DNA of 64,000 nucleotides. It comes from Pseudorhodoplanes sp049324435. Lineage in GTDB: Bacteria; Pseudomonadota; Alphaproteobacteria; Rhizobiales; Xanthobacteraceae. The position numbers were made by a program, and so were the translations under genes. Below, one piece after another: positions 1 through 9,303 of this stretch; within the stretch, counting starts at the first letter, position 1, and every line of letters begins with the position of its first letter. The DNA is taken from NCBI GenBank assembly GCA_049324435.1, contig JBMOOQ010000028.1, positions 124,001 through 188,000 on the forward strand, written 5' to 3'. The notes under the pieces were generated by a model. It searched no databases. It saw only the letters and a list, made by a program, of their open reading frames with translations, and was not told the origin of the DNA.

Positions 1-3000
1 CAGGTGCTCGCCGATGTCAGCGTCGCGGTACAGGACTGGCGCCCGATGCTGGATCGCGTTGCCGGTGTCATCGCGGAGATGAAGGCAAGCCCGCCGCCGG
101 TGCCGGAGGCCGAACAGAAGGAAGCCATCGACCTGCTCGAATGGCTGGTGGCGGACAACTTCACCTTTCTTGGCGTTCGCGAATATCGCGTCACCGGGCC
201 GGATCGCGAACCCGTTGTGTTGCCGGAGTCAGGACTTGGCGTTCTGCGCCGCGCCGATGCGCAGGAGTTGAGAGGCCGCTCCGGGCAGGAGGCCATCACC
301 CGCGGCCTGCACGCCTTCTACGCCGAGCCAAGCGCGCTGATGATTACCAAGGCCAGCATGCGCTCGCGCGTGCATCGCCGCGTGTTCATGGACATGGTGA
401 GCGTCAAGCGCTTTGATGCGAGCGGCAACGTGTCCGGCGAAGTGCGGATCGTCGGTCTGTTCACCTCCACGGCCTATACCCGCTCCACCCGCTCGATCCC
501 CTATCTGCGCCGCAAGGTCGAGGCGCTGCTGAAGCGTGCGCGCTTCACGCCCTCCGGCCATTCCGGCAAGGCGCTGGTCAACGCCCTCGAAACCTATCCG
601 CGCGATGACCTGTTCCGCATCGACGAAGATTTGCTGTTCCAGTTCGCGATGCTGATCCTGCAGCTCGACGAGCGCCCGCGCGTGCGCGTGTTGCCGCGTC
701 GCGACCGCTTCGACCGTTTCATGTCGGTGCTGGTCTATCTGCCGCGCGCACGCTCCTCGAACGATGTGGTGGAAGCGGTCGGCGAATTGCTGGCCGCACG
801 TTACAAGGGCCATGTCAGTGGGCTCAACCTGTTCTTCCCGGAAGGCCCGATGGTGCGCGCGCACTTTATCATCGCGCGCTCGGCCGAGCCGGTCGAAGAT
901 CCCACCCGGCAGGAGCTGGAAGAGGGCGTCGCGGCCATCGTCCGCACCTGGGTCGATGCGCTGGGTGAGCAGCTCGAACGCACGCATGAGCCGGATCGCG
1001 CCCGCAAATTGTTCGAGCGCTATCGAAAGGCGTTCAGCGCGAGCTTCCGGGATCGCTACTCGCCGGAGACCGCACTCGAGGATATCCGCACCATCGAAGG
1101 CCTGTCGGCGGAACGTCCGCTCAGCGTCGATTTCCATCCGCGGCCCGGTCACGAGAGCCACTGCATCGGGCTGAAGGTCTGGAGCCATGGCGGCGCCATC
1201 CCGCTCTCCAGCCGCGTCCCTATGCTGGAGAATATGGGCTTCAAGGTCGTCGACGAACGGACCTACGAGGTTCGGCCGGGCACGCCGCCCGGCACGCATG
1301 TATGGATGCACGATATGTCGCTCGAAAGCGCCGACGGCGCACCGATCGACATCGAAGCGCTGCAAACCGCGCTCGAGAGCTGCTTCCTGATGGTCATGCG
1401 CGGCATCGCCGAAAATGACGGCTACAACGCGCTGGTGTTGAAAGCCGGCCTGCAATGGCGCGACATCGTTCTGATCCGCGCCATCTCGCGGTTCATGCGC
1501 CAGGTGCGTCTGCCGTTTTCGCAGGATTACATGTGGTCGACGCTGCGCGCGCATCCGCAGATCGCGTCTCAGATTGTCGCGCTGTTCCATGCACGGTTCG
1601 ATCCGCGCCCCGAAGCGGAAAAAGGCCGCGCCGAAAAAGAGGCCGGCATCGTGGCCGCGATCGAGGCTGCATTGGACAAAGTGCCTTCGCTCGATGAGGA
1701 TCGGATCCTGCGGCATTTCGTCAATGCGGTGCAGTCGGCGATCCGCACCAATTTCTACCAGATCGGCGATGACGGGCAGCCGAAGGCGCAGATTGCGATC
1801 AAGTACGAAAGCCGCAAGCTGACCACGCTGCCGGCGCCGCGTCCGCTCTACGAAATCTTCGTCTATTCGCCGCGGGTCGAGGGCGTGCATCTGCGCTTCG
1901 GCAAGGTGGCGCGCGGTGGCATCCGCTGGTCCGACCGGCCGCAGGATTTCCGCACCGAGATTCTCGGCCTGGTCAAGGCGCAGCAGGTCAAGAATGCGGT
2001 GATCGTTCCGGTCGGCGCCAAGGGCGGTTTCGTACCGAAGCATCTGCCGGTCGGCGGCGGCCGCGAGGCGATCGCGGCCGAGGGCATCGCAGCCTACAAG
2101 CTGTTTATCGGCTCGCTGCTCGACGTCACCGACAATCTCTCGGCCGCAGGCGCGGTGGTGCCGCCGAACAATGTGGTGCGCCACGACGCCGACGATCCCT
2201 ATCTCGTGGTCGCCGCCGACAAGGGTACCGCGACCTTTTCGGACACCGCGAACGAGATTTCCACGTCCCGCAATTTCTGGCTGGGCGATGCCTTCGCCTC
2301 CGGCGGCTCTGCCGGCTATGACCACAAGAAGATGGGCATCACCGCGCGCGGTGCCTGGGAGGCGGTGAAGCGCCATTTCCGCGAAATGGATGTCGATATC
2401 GGCGTGACGCCGTTCACCGTGGTCGGCGTCGGCGATATGTCCGGCGACGTGTTCGGCAACGGTATGCTGCGTGAGACCACCATCAAGCTGGTCGCGGCGT
2501 TCGATCATCGCGACATCTTCATCGATCCGGATCCCGACCCGGCGAAGAGCTTTGCCGAACGCAAGCGGCTGTTCGAGTTGCCGCGTTCCAGCTGGCAGGA
2601 CTATGACAAGGCGCTGATCTCGAAGGGCGGCGGCGTATTTCCGCGCTCGCTCAAGGAAATTCCGCTGACCCCCGAGATGAAGGCATTGCTCAATCTGACT
2701 GCGGATAAGGCGACGCCTGCGCAGGTGATGAGCGCGATCCTGAAAGCGCAGGCCGATCTTCTGTTCTTCGGCGGCATCGGCACCTATGTCCGCGCCGCCA
2801 CCGAGACCGACGAGCAGGTCGGCGATCGTGCCAATGACGCCATCCGCATCACGGGTGCCGACCTGAACTGCAAGGTGATCGGTGAGGGTGCCAATCTCGG
2901 CATGACCCAGCGCGGCCGCATCGAGGCCGCGCACAAAGGCGTACGGCTGAACACCGACGCGATCGACAATTCGGCCGGCGTCAACACCTCCGACGTCGAG

Positions 3001-4296
3001 GTCAATATCAAGATCGCGCTCGGCGGCGCGGTGCGGTCCGGCAAGCTGCCGCTGCCCGAACGCAATGCGTTGCTCACCCGCATGACCGATGAGGTTGCCG
3101 CGCTGGTTCTCCGTAACAACTACCTGCAGACGCTCGCCATCTCGCTTGCCGAACGCAGCGGGCTGGAGGATCTCGCCTCGCGCCAGCGCTTGATGCAGAC
3201 GCTGGAGGGTCGCGGTTTGCTCGACCGTGCCGTCGAATTCCTGCCTGACGACATGGAAATCGCCGAACGCCGCCGGCGCGGCCAGGCGCTGACGCGGCCC
3301 GAACTCGCGGTGCTGCTCGCCTATGCCAAGCTGACCCTGTTCGCCGATCTGATTGAGACCTCGGTGCCGGACGATCCCTATCTCGGCAAGGAGTTGTTGC
3401 GCTATTTTCCGGCCGAATTATCGCGCGCTTATCCCGAGGCGCTTGAACATCACCGGCTGCGGCGGGAGATCATCGCCACCCAGCTGACCAACTCGATCAT
3501 CAACCGTGGCGGCCCCTCACTGGTCGCGCGCATGACCGACGAGACCGGAGCGTCCGCCGACCGGATCGCCCGCGCCTTCGCCGCCGTACGCGACAGCTAC
3601 GGCATGACCGAGCTGAACGGCGAAATCGATGCGCTCGACAACAAGATTCCGGGCACGCTGCAGCTCGATCTGTATGCGGCCGTGAAGCGACTGATGATCG
3701 ATCGCATGGTCTGGTTCATCCGCAATGTCGATCTCGATCAGGGGCTGATGACGATCGTCGAGCATTACAAGGCGGGCATCAAGGCGGTGGCGCGCGCGCT
3801 GGAATCGGCACCAGGCGACGAGGCTATGCTGGCGCGCGACAGCCGTGCCAACGAGCTGACGCGGTCGGGCGTGCCGGAGCGGCTTGCCAAGCGCATCGCA
3901 AGCCTGCCGGCGCTCACTGTCGCGCCCGACATTGTGCTGGTGGCCGACAAGACCGGCCGCGACATTGCCGACGTCGCGCGCACATTCCTCGCAGTTGTGC
4001 GCTATTTCCGGCTGGAGCGCGTGGCCGAGGCGGCACGTTCGATCGAGGCGGCCGATTACTTCGACCGTCTGGCTCTCGACCGCGCCCGCGATTCGCTCGC
4101 TCGCGCCGCACGCCAGCTTACTGCCGAGGTGCTCAAGGGCGGTGCCGGCGTCGAGGCGATGGACGCCTGGGTGAAGCCGCGCGCGAATGAGGTCGAGCGC
4201 ATCCGCACCTCGATGCACGAGATCGCCGATACCGGGCTGACCATCTCCAAGCTGTCAGTGGCGGCGAGCCTGCTGGGGGATCTGGCCGGGCGGTAG
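1..4296 (+). CDS. NAD-specific glutamate dehydrogenase, large (180 kDa) type, 5'-truncated by window edge
   Basis: Catalyses NAD-dependent oxidative deamination of glutamate to 2-oxoglutarate in the cytoplasm. The frame is open from base 1 with no start in context, so the gene begins upstream; 1431 residues are present against about 1600 in the family, so roughly 170 N-terminal residues are missing. The dehydrogenase core lies in the middle: a GAKGGFV motif near residue 675 (substrate-binding lysine region) and a nucleotide-binding segment with GEGANLG near residue 960. The long N- and C-terminal helical extensions typical of this class flank it. It stands alone, about 100 bases before the toxin-antitoxin pair. 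Family assignment is secure from length and motifs; regulation cannot be seen because the promoter is outside the window. Confidence 0.95.
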   Translation, partial: QVLADVSVAVQDWRPMLDRVAGVIAEMKASPPPVPEAEQKEAIDLLEWLVADNFTFLGVREYRVTGPDREPVVLPESGLGVLRRADAQELRGRSGQEAITRGLHAFYAEPSALMITKASMRSRVHRRVFMDMVSVKRFDASGNVSGEVRIVGLFTSTAYTRSTRSIPYLRRKVEALLKRARFTPSGHSGKALVNALETYPRDDLFRIDEDLLFQFAMLILQLDERPRVRVLPRRDRFDRFMSVLVYLPRARSSNDVVEAVGELLAARYKGHVSGLNLFFPEGPMVRAHFIIARSAEPVEDPTRQELEEGVAAIVRTWVDALGEQLERTHEPDRARKLFERYRKAFSASFRDRYSPETALEDIRTIEGLSAERPLSVDFHPRPGHESHCIGLKVWSHGGAIPLSSRVPMLENMGFKVVDERTYEVRPGTPPGTHVWMHDMSLESADGAPIDIEALQTALESCFLMVMRGIAENDGYNALVLKAGLQWRDIVLIRAISRFMRQVRLPFSQDYMWSTLRAHPQIASQIVALFHARFDPRPEAEKGRAEKEAGIVAAIEAALDKVPSLDEDRILRHFVNAVQSAIRTNFYQIGDDGQPKAQIAIKYESRKLTTLPAPRPLYEIFVYSPRVEGVHLRFGKVARGGIRWSDRPQDFRTEILGLVKAQQVKNAVIVPVGAKGGFVPKHLPVGGGREAIAAEGIAAYKLFIGSLLDVTDNLSAAGAVVPPNNVVRHDADDPYLVVAADKGTATFSDTANEISTSRNFWLGDAFASGGSAGYDHKKMGITARGAWEAVKRHFREMDVDIGVTPFTVVGVGDMSGDVFGNGMLRETTIKLVAAFDHRDIFIDPDPDPAKSFAERKRLFELPRSSWQDYDKALISKGGGVFPRSLKEIPLTPEMKALLNLTADKATPAQVMSAILKAQADLLFFGGIGTYVRAATETDEQVGDRANDAIRITGADLNCKVIGEGANLGMTQRGRIEAAHKGVRLNTDAIDNSAGVNTSDVEVNIKIALGGAVRSGKLPLPERNALLTRMTDEVAALVLRNNYLQTLAISLAERSGLEDLASRQRLMQTLEGRGLLDRAVEFLPDDMEIAERRRRGQALTRPELAVLLAYAKLTLFADLIETSVPDDPYLGKELLRYFPAELSRAYPEALEHHRLRREIIATQLTNSIINRGGPSLVARMTDETGASADRIARAFAAVRDSYGMTELNGEIDALDNKIPGTLQLDLYAAVKRLMIDRMVWFIRNVDLDQGLMTIVEHYKAGIKAVARALESAPGDEAMLARDSRANELTRSGVPERLAKRIASLPALTVAPDIVLVADKTGRDIADVARTFLAVVRYFRLERVAEAARSIEAADYFDRLALDRARDSLARAARQLTAEVLKGGAGVEAMDAWVKPRANEVERIRTSMHEIADTGLTISKLSVAASLLGDLAGR

Positions 4297-4346
4297 AGGC
4301 AAGGCAAAAGCCAAGCATTACCCTAAGAAATATTTAAGTATTGAAA

Positions 4347-4379
4347 TTTCCTCAGAAAGAAAATATCTTCCCGAGGAAA
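4347..4379. promoter_or_regulatory. Inverted repeat in AT-rich leader, candidate autoregulatory operator of the Xre-RES pair
   Basis: The 7-base arms TTTCCTC (4347-4353) and GAGGAAA (4373-4379) are perfect reverse complements separated by 19 bases, in a conspicuously AT-rich stretch (about 4320-4380) just before the antitoxin gene. Xre-type antitoxins usually repress their own promoter through such repeats. The operator role is inference. Confidence 0.35.
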
Positions 4380-4403
4380 CGAATTTGTGTGAGGACAAGC
4401 GTC

Positions 4404-4787
4404 ATGCTCCCTCATCTGGCCAACGAGCCTGCAATCAGCCGGGAAGCATTGGTTGTGACCAAGGCAGCCACGCGCGCAGCCGACCGGTTGGGATTGAAGA
4501 ACAATGTCCTGGGCCGGATTGTCGGCCTGTCCGAGCCGACAATCTCGCGCATGCGCAAGGGCCGCTACGTCATCGACCCGAACCATAAATCGTTCGAGCT
4601 GGCGCTTCTGTTTGTGCGGCTGTACCGCTCGCTGGATGCGGTTGTCGGCGGCGACGAAACTGTGGCCGCGGACTGGCTTGCAAACAATAACACCGCACTC
4701 AACGGCAAGCCGATCGATCTCATTCAAAGCATCAGCGGTCTCATCAGTGTCATCACCTATCTCGACAGCAGGCGAGCTGTCGTCTAG
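4404..4787 (+). CDS. Xre/MbcA/ParS-type antitoxin (DUF2384 family)
   Basis: 127-residue antitoxin predicted to bind and neutralise the RES-domain toxin encoded next. Residues about 15-60 resemble the Xre-like helical N-terminal domain (LGLKNNVLGRIVGLSEPTIS), and the C-terminal half carries the MbcA/ParS pattern: a WL..N sequence after a conserved Asp-Glu region, followed by NGKP.DLI. I chose the ATG at 4404 because GAGGA sits 8 bases upstream; an in-frame ATG at 4341 lies inside the AT-rich putative operator and adds residues unlike the family. The 3' end overlaps the proposed toxin start by 41 bases, which suggests coupled translation. Confidence 0.85.
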   Translation: MLPHLANEPAISREALVVTKAATRAADRLGLKNNVLGRIVGLSEPTISRMRKGRYVIDPNHKSFELALLFVRLYRSLDAVVGGDETVAADWLANNNTALNGKPIDLIQSISGLISVITYLDSRRAVV

Positions 4788-5511
4788 CGCCCGATATTCC
4801 GCCGGACGATGCTGGCGCGTGGTCGAAGCGCAGCATCGCGTCTCCACCATGAAGCTGACGGACACCATCGCCGATCAGGAATTGCTTGAACAATTGCTCG
4901 ACGGCACTAAGCCGCCGGTGCCGCCGGAATGCCAGCATTTGCATTACTTGCTGTATACGCCGTTTCGCTACGGCCCGTATCTGCAGGGCTCGCGCTTCCG
5001 GCGCGCCGGTCCGAGCAAGGGCGTTTTCTATGCGGCCGAGAGTCCCGAAACCGCGATTGCGGAAACCTGTTTCTACAGGCTGCTGTTCTTTCACGAATCG
5101 CCGGATACGAAATGGCCCAGCGATGCTGGCGAATATACCGCCTTTGCTTGCGAATATGCCGCTGGCAGCACCATCGATCTGACACGCGATCCTTTCGACG
5201 ATCGCCAAGCGGTCTGGATGCATCCGCTCGACCACGAACCGTGCCAGCAGCTCGCCGATCTGGCGCGGGCCGAACATATCGACGCGATACTATACGCCTC
5301 GGTCCGTGATCCTTTGCATCGCAAGAACGTGGCCATCATGACCTGCCGCGCCTTTGCGTCGGCGGGCCCAACAGCGCGTCAGACCTGGCGGATTCTTGTC
5401 GGCAGCAACGGAGCACGTGCCATCTGCGACCTGCCAAAAATGGCTCTCGATTACGATCGAACGGCATTCGCGTCCGATCCGAGAATCGCTGCCCTGCGCT
5501 GGGACCGTTAA
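4747..5511 (+). CDS. RES-domain toxin (putative NAD+-degrading)
   Basis: 254-residue protein with the RES fold signature. HYLLYTPFRYG is followed by the Arg of GSRFRRAG, the Tyr of VFYAAE and the Glu of ETAIAE, the ADP-ribosyltransferase-like Arg-Tyr-Glu set of this family. Characterised RES toxins (for example MbcT) degrade NAD+ and arrest growth unless bound by the cognate Xre antitoxin. The start is uncertain. GTG 4747 keeps the conserved WRVVEAQHRVST segment, which precedes the ATG at 4849 and is common in homologues, so the longer form is preferred. It ends one base before the convergent purH stop. Confidence 0.82.
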   Translation: MSSPISTAGELSSSARYSAGRCWRVVEAQHRVSTMKLTDTIADQELLEQLLDGTKPPVPPECQHLHYLLYTPFRYGPYLQGSRFRRAGPSKGVFYAAESPETAIAETCFYRLLFFHESPDTKWPSDAGEYTAFACEYAAGSTIDLTRDPFDDRQAVWMHPLDHEPCQQLADLARAEHIDAILYASVRDPLHRKNVAIMTCRAFASAGPTARQTWRILVGSNGARAICDLPKMALDYDRTAFASDPRIAALRWDR

Positions 5512-5512
5512 T

Positions 5513-7099
5513 TCAATGCCGGAAATGCCTTGTCCCCGTGAACACCATGGCGATGCCGGCGTCGTCGGCGGCCTTGATCACCTCGTCGTCGCGCATCGAG
5601 CCGCCGGGCTGGATCACGGCCGTGGCGCCGGCCTCGATCGCAACCAATAAGCCGTCGGCGAACGGGAAGAACGCATCCGACGCCACCACCGAGCCCTTGG
5701 TCAAAGGCTCGGCAAGCCCCAGCTCCTTTGCCGCATCCTGCGCCTTGCGCGCTGCAATGCGCGCCGAATCGATGCGGCTCATCTGGCCCGCGCCGATGCC
5801 GACGGTGGCGCGGTCCTTCGCATAGACGATGGTATTCGACTTGACGTGCTTCGCCACCCGGAAGGCGAAGACAAGGTCGCGCATCTCCTCGCTCGTGGGC
5901 GCGCGTTTCGTCACCGGTGTGATTGTCATGTCGTCGGCCACCGCATTGTCGCGGCTCTGGACAAGGAGGCCGCCCGCAACGGATTTCACCAGCAGGCCCG
6001 GCGCACGCGGATCGGGCAGTCCGCCCGCAAGCAGCAGCCGCAAATTCTTCTTCGCGCCGATAATGGCGATGGCTTCCTCCGTCGCGTCGGGCGCAACGAT
6101 CACCTCGGTGAAGATTTCGGTAATGACGCGCGCGGCATCCGCATCGAGGGTACGGTTCAGCGCCACAATGCCGCCGAACGCCGATGTGGAATCGCAGGCG
6201 AGCGCCTTGCGGTACGCCTCTTCGAGTGAGGCGCCTTCCGCCACGCCGCACGGATTGGCGTGCTTGACGATCACGCAGGCCGCACTGCGCTTCGGATCGA
6301 ATTCGGCCACGCATTCATAGGCTGCGTCGGTGTCGTTGATGTTATTGTAGGATAACTGCTTGCCCTGCACCTGCCTTGCCGTCGCAACGCCATAGCGCCG
6401 CTCGGGCGAGCGATAGAACGCGGCCGACTGATGCGGGTTCTCACCGTAGCGCAGCGCTTCCGCAAGCCTGCCGCCGAAGGCGCGATAGGCGGGCGCCGTG
6501 TCATTGAGTTGCTCCGCGAACCAGTTCGAGATCGCGGCGTCATAGGCTGCGGTCCGTGCGTAAGCCTTTGCCGCGAGCCGGCGGCGGAATTCCAGCGTCG
6601 TGCCGCCGGCCTTCAGCGCCTCGAGCAGCGGGGCGTAATCCTCTGCATCCACGATCACCGCGACATCGTCGTGGTTCTTTGCCGCGGCGCGGATCATCGC
6701 CGGACCGCCGATATCGATATTCTCGATGCAGTCCGCAAAGCCCGCGCCCGTCGCGACGGTGGCCTCGAACGGATAGAGATTCACCACCAGAAGATCGATC
6801 GGCTTGATGCCGTGCGCCGTCATCGCGCCGGCGTGCTCCGCGTTCCCGCGAATGGCAAGAAGTCCGCCATGCACCTTGGGATGCAGCGTCTTGACCCGGC
6901 CGTCCATCATCTCGGGAAAGCCGGTGAGCTGCGACACGTCGATCACCACGATCCCGGCATCGGCGATCGCCTTCGCGGTGCCGCCGGTCGAGACGATCTC
7001 GACGCCGGCTGCGTGCAGCGCGCGAGCAAGGTCGAGCAGTCCGGTCTTGTCGGATACGGAAATCAGTGCGCGTTCGATGCGGCGCGGGGAAGGAGGCAT
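5513..7099 (-). CDS. purH: Bifunctional AICAR formyltransferase/IMP cyclohydrolase
   Basis: Catalyses the last two steps of de novo purine synthesis, formylation of AICAR and cyclisation to IMP. At 528 residues it has the normal family length. The N-terminal MGS-like cyclohydrolase domain is visible in SVSDKTGL and VSTGGTAKAI. The AICAR transformylase domain contains the KHANPCGVA motif, whose Lys-His pair is catalytic. Upstream on the same strand lies the heparinase-like gene, an arrangement common in Hyphomicrobiales, but a repeat-filled gap of 176 bases separates them, so co-transcription is not assured. Confidence 0.97.
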   Translation of the reverse strand: MPPSPRRIERALISVSDKTGLLDLARALHAAGVEIVSTGGTAKAIADAGIVVIDVSQLTGFPEMMDGRVKTLHPKVHGGLLAIRGNAEHAGAMTAHGIKPIDLLVVNLYPFEATVATGAGFADCIENIDIGGPAMIRAAAKNHDDVAVIVDAEDYAPLLEALKAGGTTLEFRRRLAAKAYARTAAYDAAISNWFAEQLNDTAPAYRAFGGRLAEALRYGENPHQSAAFYRSPERRYGVATARQVQGKQLSYNNINDTDAAYECVAEFDPKRSAACVIVKHANPCGVAEGASLEEAYRKALACDSTSAFGGIVALNRTLDADAARVITEIFTEVIVAPDATEEAIAIIGAKKNLRLLLAGGLPDPRAPGLLVKSVAGGLLVQSRDNAVADDMTITPVTKRAPTSEEMRDLVFAFRVAKHVKSNTIVYAKDRATVGIGAGQMSRIDSARIAARKAQDAAKELGLAEPLTKGSVVASDAFFPFADGLLVAIEAGATAVIQPGGSMRDDEVIKAADDAGIAMVFTGTRHFRH

Positions 7100-7152
7100 T
7101 CGTCATCTCTCGTGTGAGCGCGAGCGGCGCGGCACGCACTGTAGGCTCCCTA

Positions 7153-7265
7153 CCCCTGAAAGGGGGAGGGTGGGGAGTCGGTCATCTACAGGAAGCTTTG
7201 AACAAAATGGACCCCACCCGACTGCCCTCGCTCCGCGACGGCAGTCGGCCTCCCCCTTTCAGGGG
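7153..7265. repeat. Palindromic repeat pair between heparinase-like gene and purH
   Basis: Perfect 17-base inverted arms lie at 7153-7169 and 7249-7265 (CCCCTGAAAGGGGGAGG and its complement). A smaller hairpin, GACTGCC/GGCAGTC, lies between them. The text resembles the block near 57.1-57.24 kb, so it is probably a dispersed extragenic palindrome family. As a transcript it would fold strongly and could act as an mRNA-end or stability element for the upstream gene; that role is inference. Confidence 0.6.
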
Positions 7266-7275
7266 GAGGTAAGAG

Positions 7276-9048
7276 TCAGAGCGGCAATTCCGGCTCGTTC
7301 TGCGGCTTCTTCTTGCTTCCGGCGTCGCCCTTCTTCGGCGCGGGCTGGCGCGGCGTATGGGTGAAGGTCCAGTGCACGCGGGGCACCTGCCGGGCCCGGC
7401 CATGGATCACGAGCTGAACCGTCCGGCGCGGCCCCTCTGAGCCGCCGAGATAGACGCTCTCTTCCAGCTCCACCCGGTCCTCGTGGCTGTCGAAGGTCCA
7501 CACATCCTTGTTTGGCAGAACCAGCATGGCGCCGTGACCATCCTGGCGCCGGCTCGCCTTCACCGCAGGATGCAGATGGAAGCGCACCGCGAATTCGTCC
7601 AGCGCACCGAGCGGCAGCATCTCGCCATGCGTCGGGATGAACACATCCTCGCCTTCCAGTTTGTTGCCGCCGGGGGTGAGCATGATGGCCCGCTGATGGA
7701 TGATGCCGAACCGCGCATAGCCATCGTGCGAGGCGCGCAGAATGATGGAATCCTCGTGCTCGTTGCGCGCCACCGTGACCCGCGACGGCCCGTCGATGAT
7801 CGGCACGCCGATCAGTTCGCGGAACGCGCCCTCCTCGCGGAACAGGCAGGACGATGCATTGTTGAACGTCACCGTGGAATGCGCCGGCGTCGCGCGCGCC
7901 ACCTGCCGCCAGCTTTCTTTGTTAATCGCAGGCACGCCGCAATTGACCACGATGCGCTGGCCGCCGGCGCACAATTCGAATGCAAGACATCCGGCATGCG
8001 CCTCCTGGCTCACCGCCATGGGCGGCGGCGCACCGGTATCCATCAGCACCAGCAGATTGTTCATCTTCAGCCGCTGATAGCCGGAATGCGGCGCGTTGGA
8101 GACCGGCTCGCCGCGCACATCGTCATAGGCGAGGATGGTGGCGATCAGGTCCGCCGCGGTCGGCCCCATCCCGTTGAACAATGCAAAATTACCGTCGTCA
8201 TGCCGGAAGAAGCGCAGCATCGGCATCATGCGGTCGATCGCATTCAGCAGCTCCGGCGGCGGCGGCACGTTGCGGCTGGTGAAGGCCTGGCTAAGCGGCA
8301 GGAGATCGAGCAGCAATTCGATGATGGTGCCGGGATTGCGGCTGATATGCCCGCCATCCGGCAGCACCTGCGCGTCGAGCTCGTCGGCAAGCCGCTTCGC
8401 GATCCCGCGGATATGGCGTTCCTGGCTCGCCATGCAGAGCGCGGCATAGGTCAGCGCGATCGTGACCTGCAGACGCGGCGCGCCCTCGCGCGCTTCCGAC
8501 GCATTCGTCCGCAGGAAACGGACCTGCTTGGTCAGGCTGCGCATGAAACGGCGATAGAAGGCGGCATCGGCATCCTGCAGGATCAGCGGCGCCTGGCTGA
8601 TCCACGACATCACGCGGCGCGACAGCACGTCGGCGCGCCACGCCAGCGGGTGCCATGCGCCCTGCAGCGAAATCCATTCATCGACCAGCGCCCGCGCATT
8701 GGCCCGTGTGATTGCGGAATCGGCGGCGCGCAGATGGCGCAGCCAGCCAAAGCCGCAGAGCTCGACCGCCCATTCCTCGGACGGAGGAAGCAGCTCGAAC
8801 GGCGAGCGGCCGTCGTCGCAGATCACCACCTTGCCGGCAAAGGCGAAGCGGCCGGAATAGATTTCGCTCGCGCGGGTGCCGTCGGCGGTGCGCAAGTCCT
8901 GCGGGGCCAGCAGCAGCCGGTCGCTCTTGCGCGAAATCAGCTGCCAGGGCATCGGCAGATTGTTGACGCGGCCACGGGCCCGGCGCAGCCCACGGCGCAT
9001 CAGGATCAAGGACAGCCTGGTCCGCTCCCCGACTGTTACCCCTGCCAT
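7276..9048 (-). CDS. Heparinase II/III-like protein
   Basis: 590-residue protein of the heparinase II/III family, which includes lyases acting on uronate-containing polysaccharides. The N-terminal half is an alpha-helical toroid-like region rich in Trp and Arg (GWLRHLRAAD, WISLQGAWHPLAW). The C-terminal half is the beta-sandwich domain, beginning near residue 350 with HAGCLAFELCAGG, followed by HSTVTFNNASS. The tail is Lys/Pro rich. No signal peptide is obvious. An ATG at 9048 is used; a TTG at 9054 is nearer to a GGGGGA sequence and is a credible alternative. The real substrate is unknown; in this order the gene commonly accompanies purH, which suggests a cell-envelope rather than a scavenging role. 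Confidence 0.8.
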   Translation of the reverse strand: MAGVTVGERTRLSLILMRRGLRRARGRVNNLPMPWQLISRKSDRLLLAPQDLRTADGTRASEIYSGRFAFAGKVVICDDGRSPFELLPPSEEWAVELCGFGWLRHLRAADSAITRANARALVDEWISLQGAWHPLAWRADVLSRRVMSWISQAPLILQDADAAFYRRFMRSLTKQVRFLRTNASEAREGAPRLQVTIALTYAALCMASQERHIRGIAKRLADELDAQVLPDGGHISRNPGTIIELLLDLLPLSQAFTSRNVPPPPELLNAIDRMMPMLRFFRHDDGNFALFNGMGPTAADLIATILAYDDVRGEPVSNAPHSGYQRLKMNNLLVLMDTGAPPPMAVSQEAHAGCLAFELCAGGQRIVVNCGVPAINKESWRQVARATPAHSTVTFNNASSCLFREEGAFRELIGVPIIDGPSRVTVARNEHEDSIILRASHDGYARFGIIHQRAIMLTPGGNKLEGEDVFIPTHGEMLPLGALDEFAVRFHLHPAVKASRRQDGHGAMLVLPNKDVWTFDSHEDRVELEESVYLGGSEGPRRTVQLVIHGRARQVPRVHWTFTHTPRQPAPKKGDAGSKKKPQNEPELPL

Positions 9049-9232
9049 CGTCAATCCGTTTCCCCCTGTATCCCCGCATCAAGATCGAAGCCGCCTCGCT
9101 TGACGGCCAGTGTCACGCAGCCTTGCACGTGTTGTCCAGAAACCGGTGCGCCCAGCGAACGACATGGCGCGGACACCGTCGACTCAGAATGCCTGATTCT
9201 TGCGTCCCCCACGCCCGGCATTTCTGCATGAC

Positions 9233-9261
9233 AAAAGCGGCGGACGCGAGGCGCCCGCCGC
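9233..9261 (-). terminator. Rho-independent terminator of htpX
   Basis: Read on the minus strand downstream of htpX, a GC-rich stem (GCGGCGG pairing with CCGCCGC, plus three further pairs across one mismatch) is followed directly by TTTTGT. The position, about 43 bases after the htpX stop, fits an intrinsic terminator. Confidence 0.7.
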
Positions 9262-9303
9262 TGCCTTATGTATTAACGTATTGGGCCGCTGGAGCTTTTC
9301 CGG

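Noticed and set aside
229..2934. A long open frame on the minus strand inside the glutamate dehydrogenase gene (about 900 codons).
   Set aside because: It is a by-product of GC-rich codon use in the sense gene; it is His/Arg/Gln/Asp-rich, has no recognisable domain and no start signal.
4341..4403. An earlier ATG for the Xre antitoxin.
   Set aside because: It lies within the AT-rich leader and putative operator and lacks a ribosome-binding site; GAGGA fits the ATG at 4404.
7153..7265. A CRISPR array, suggested by repeated units.
   Set aside because: Only two inverted copies with no regular spacers; no cas gene in the window.
7483..9231. A long open frame on the plus strand opposite the heparinase-like gene.
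   Set aside because: Composition is antisense-like and no domain is recognisable; the minus-strand frame has clear family motifs.
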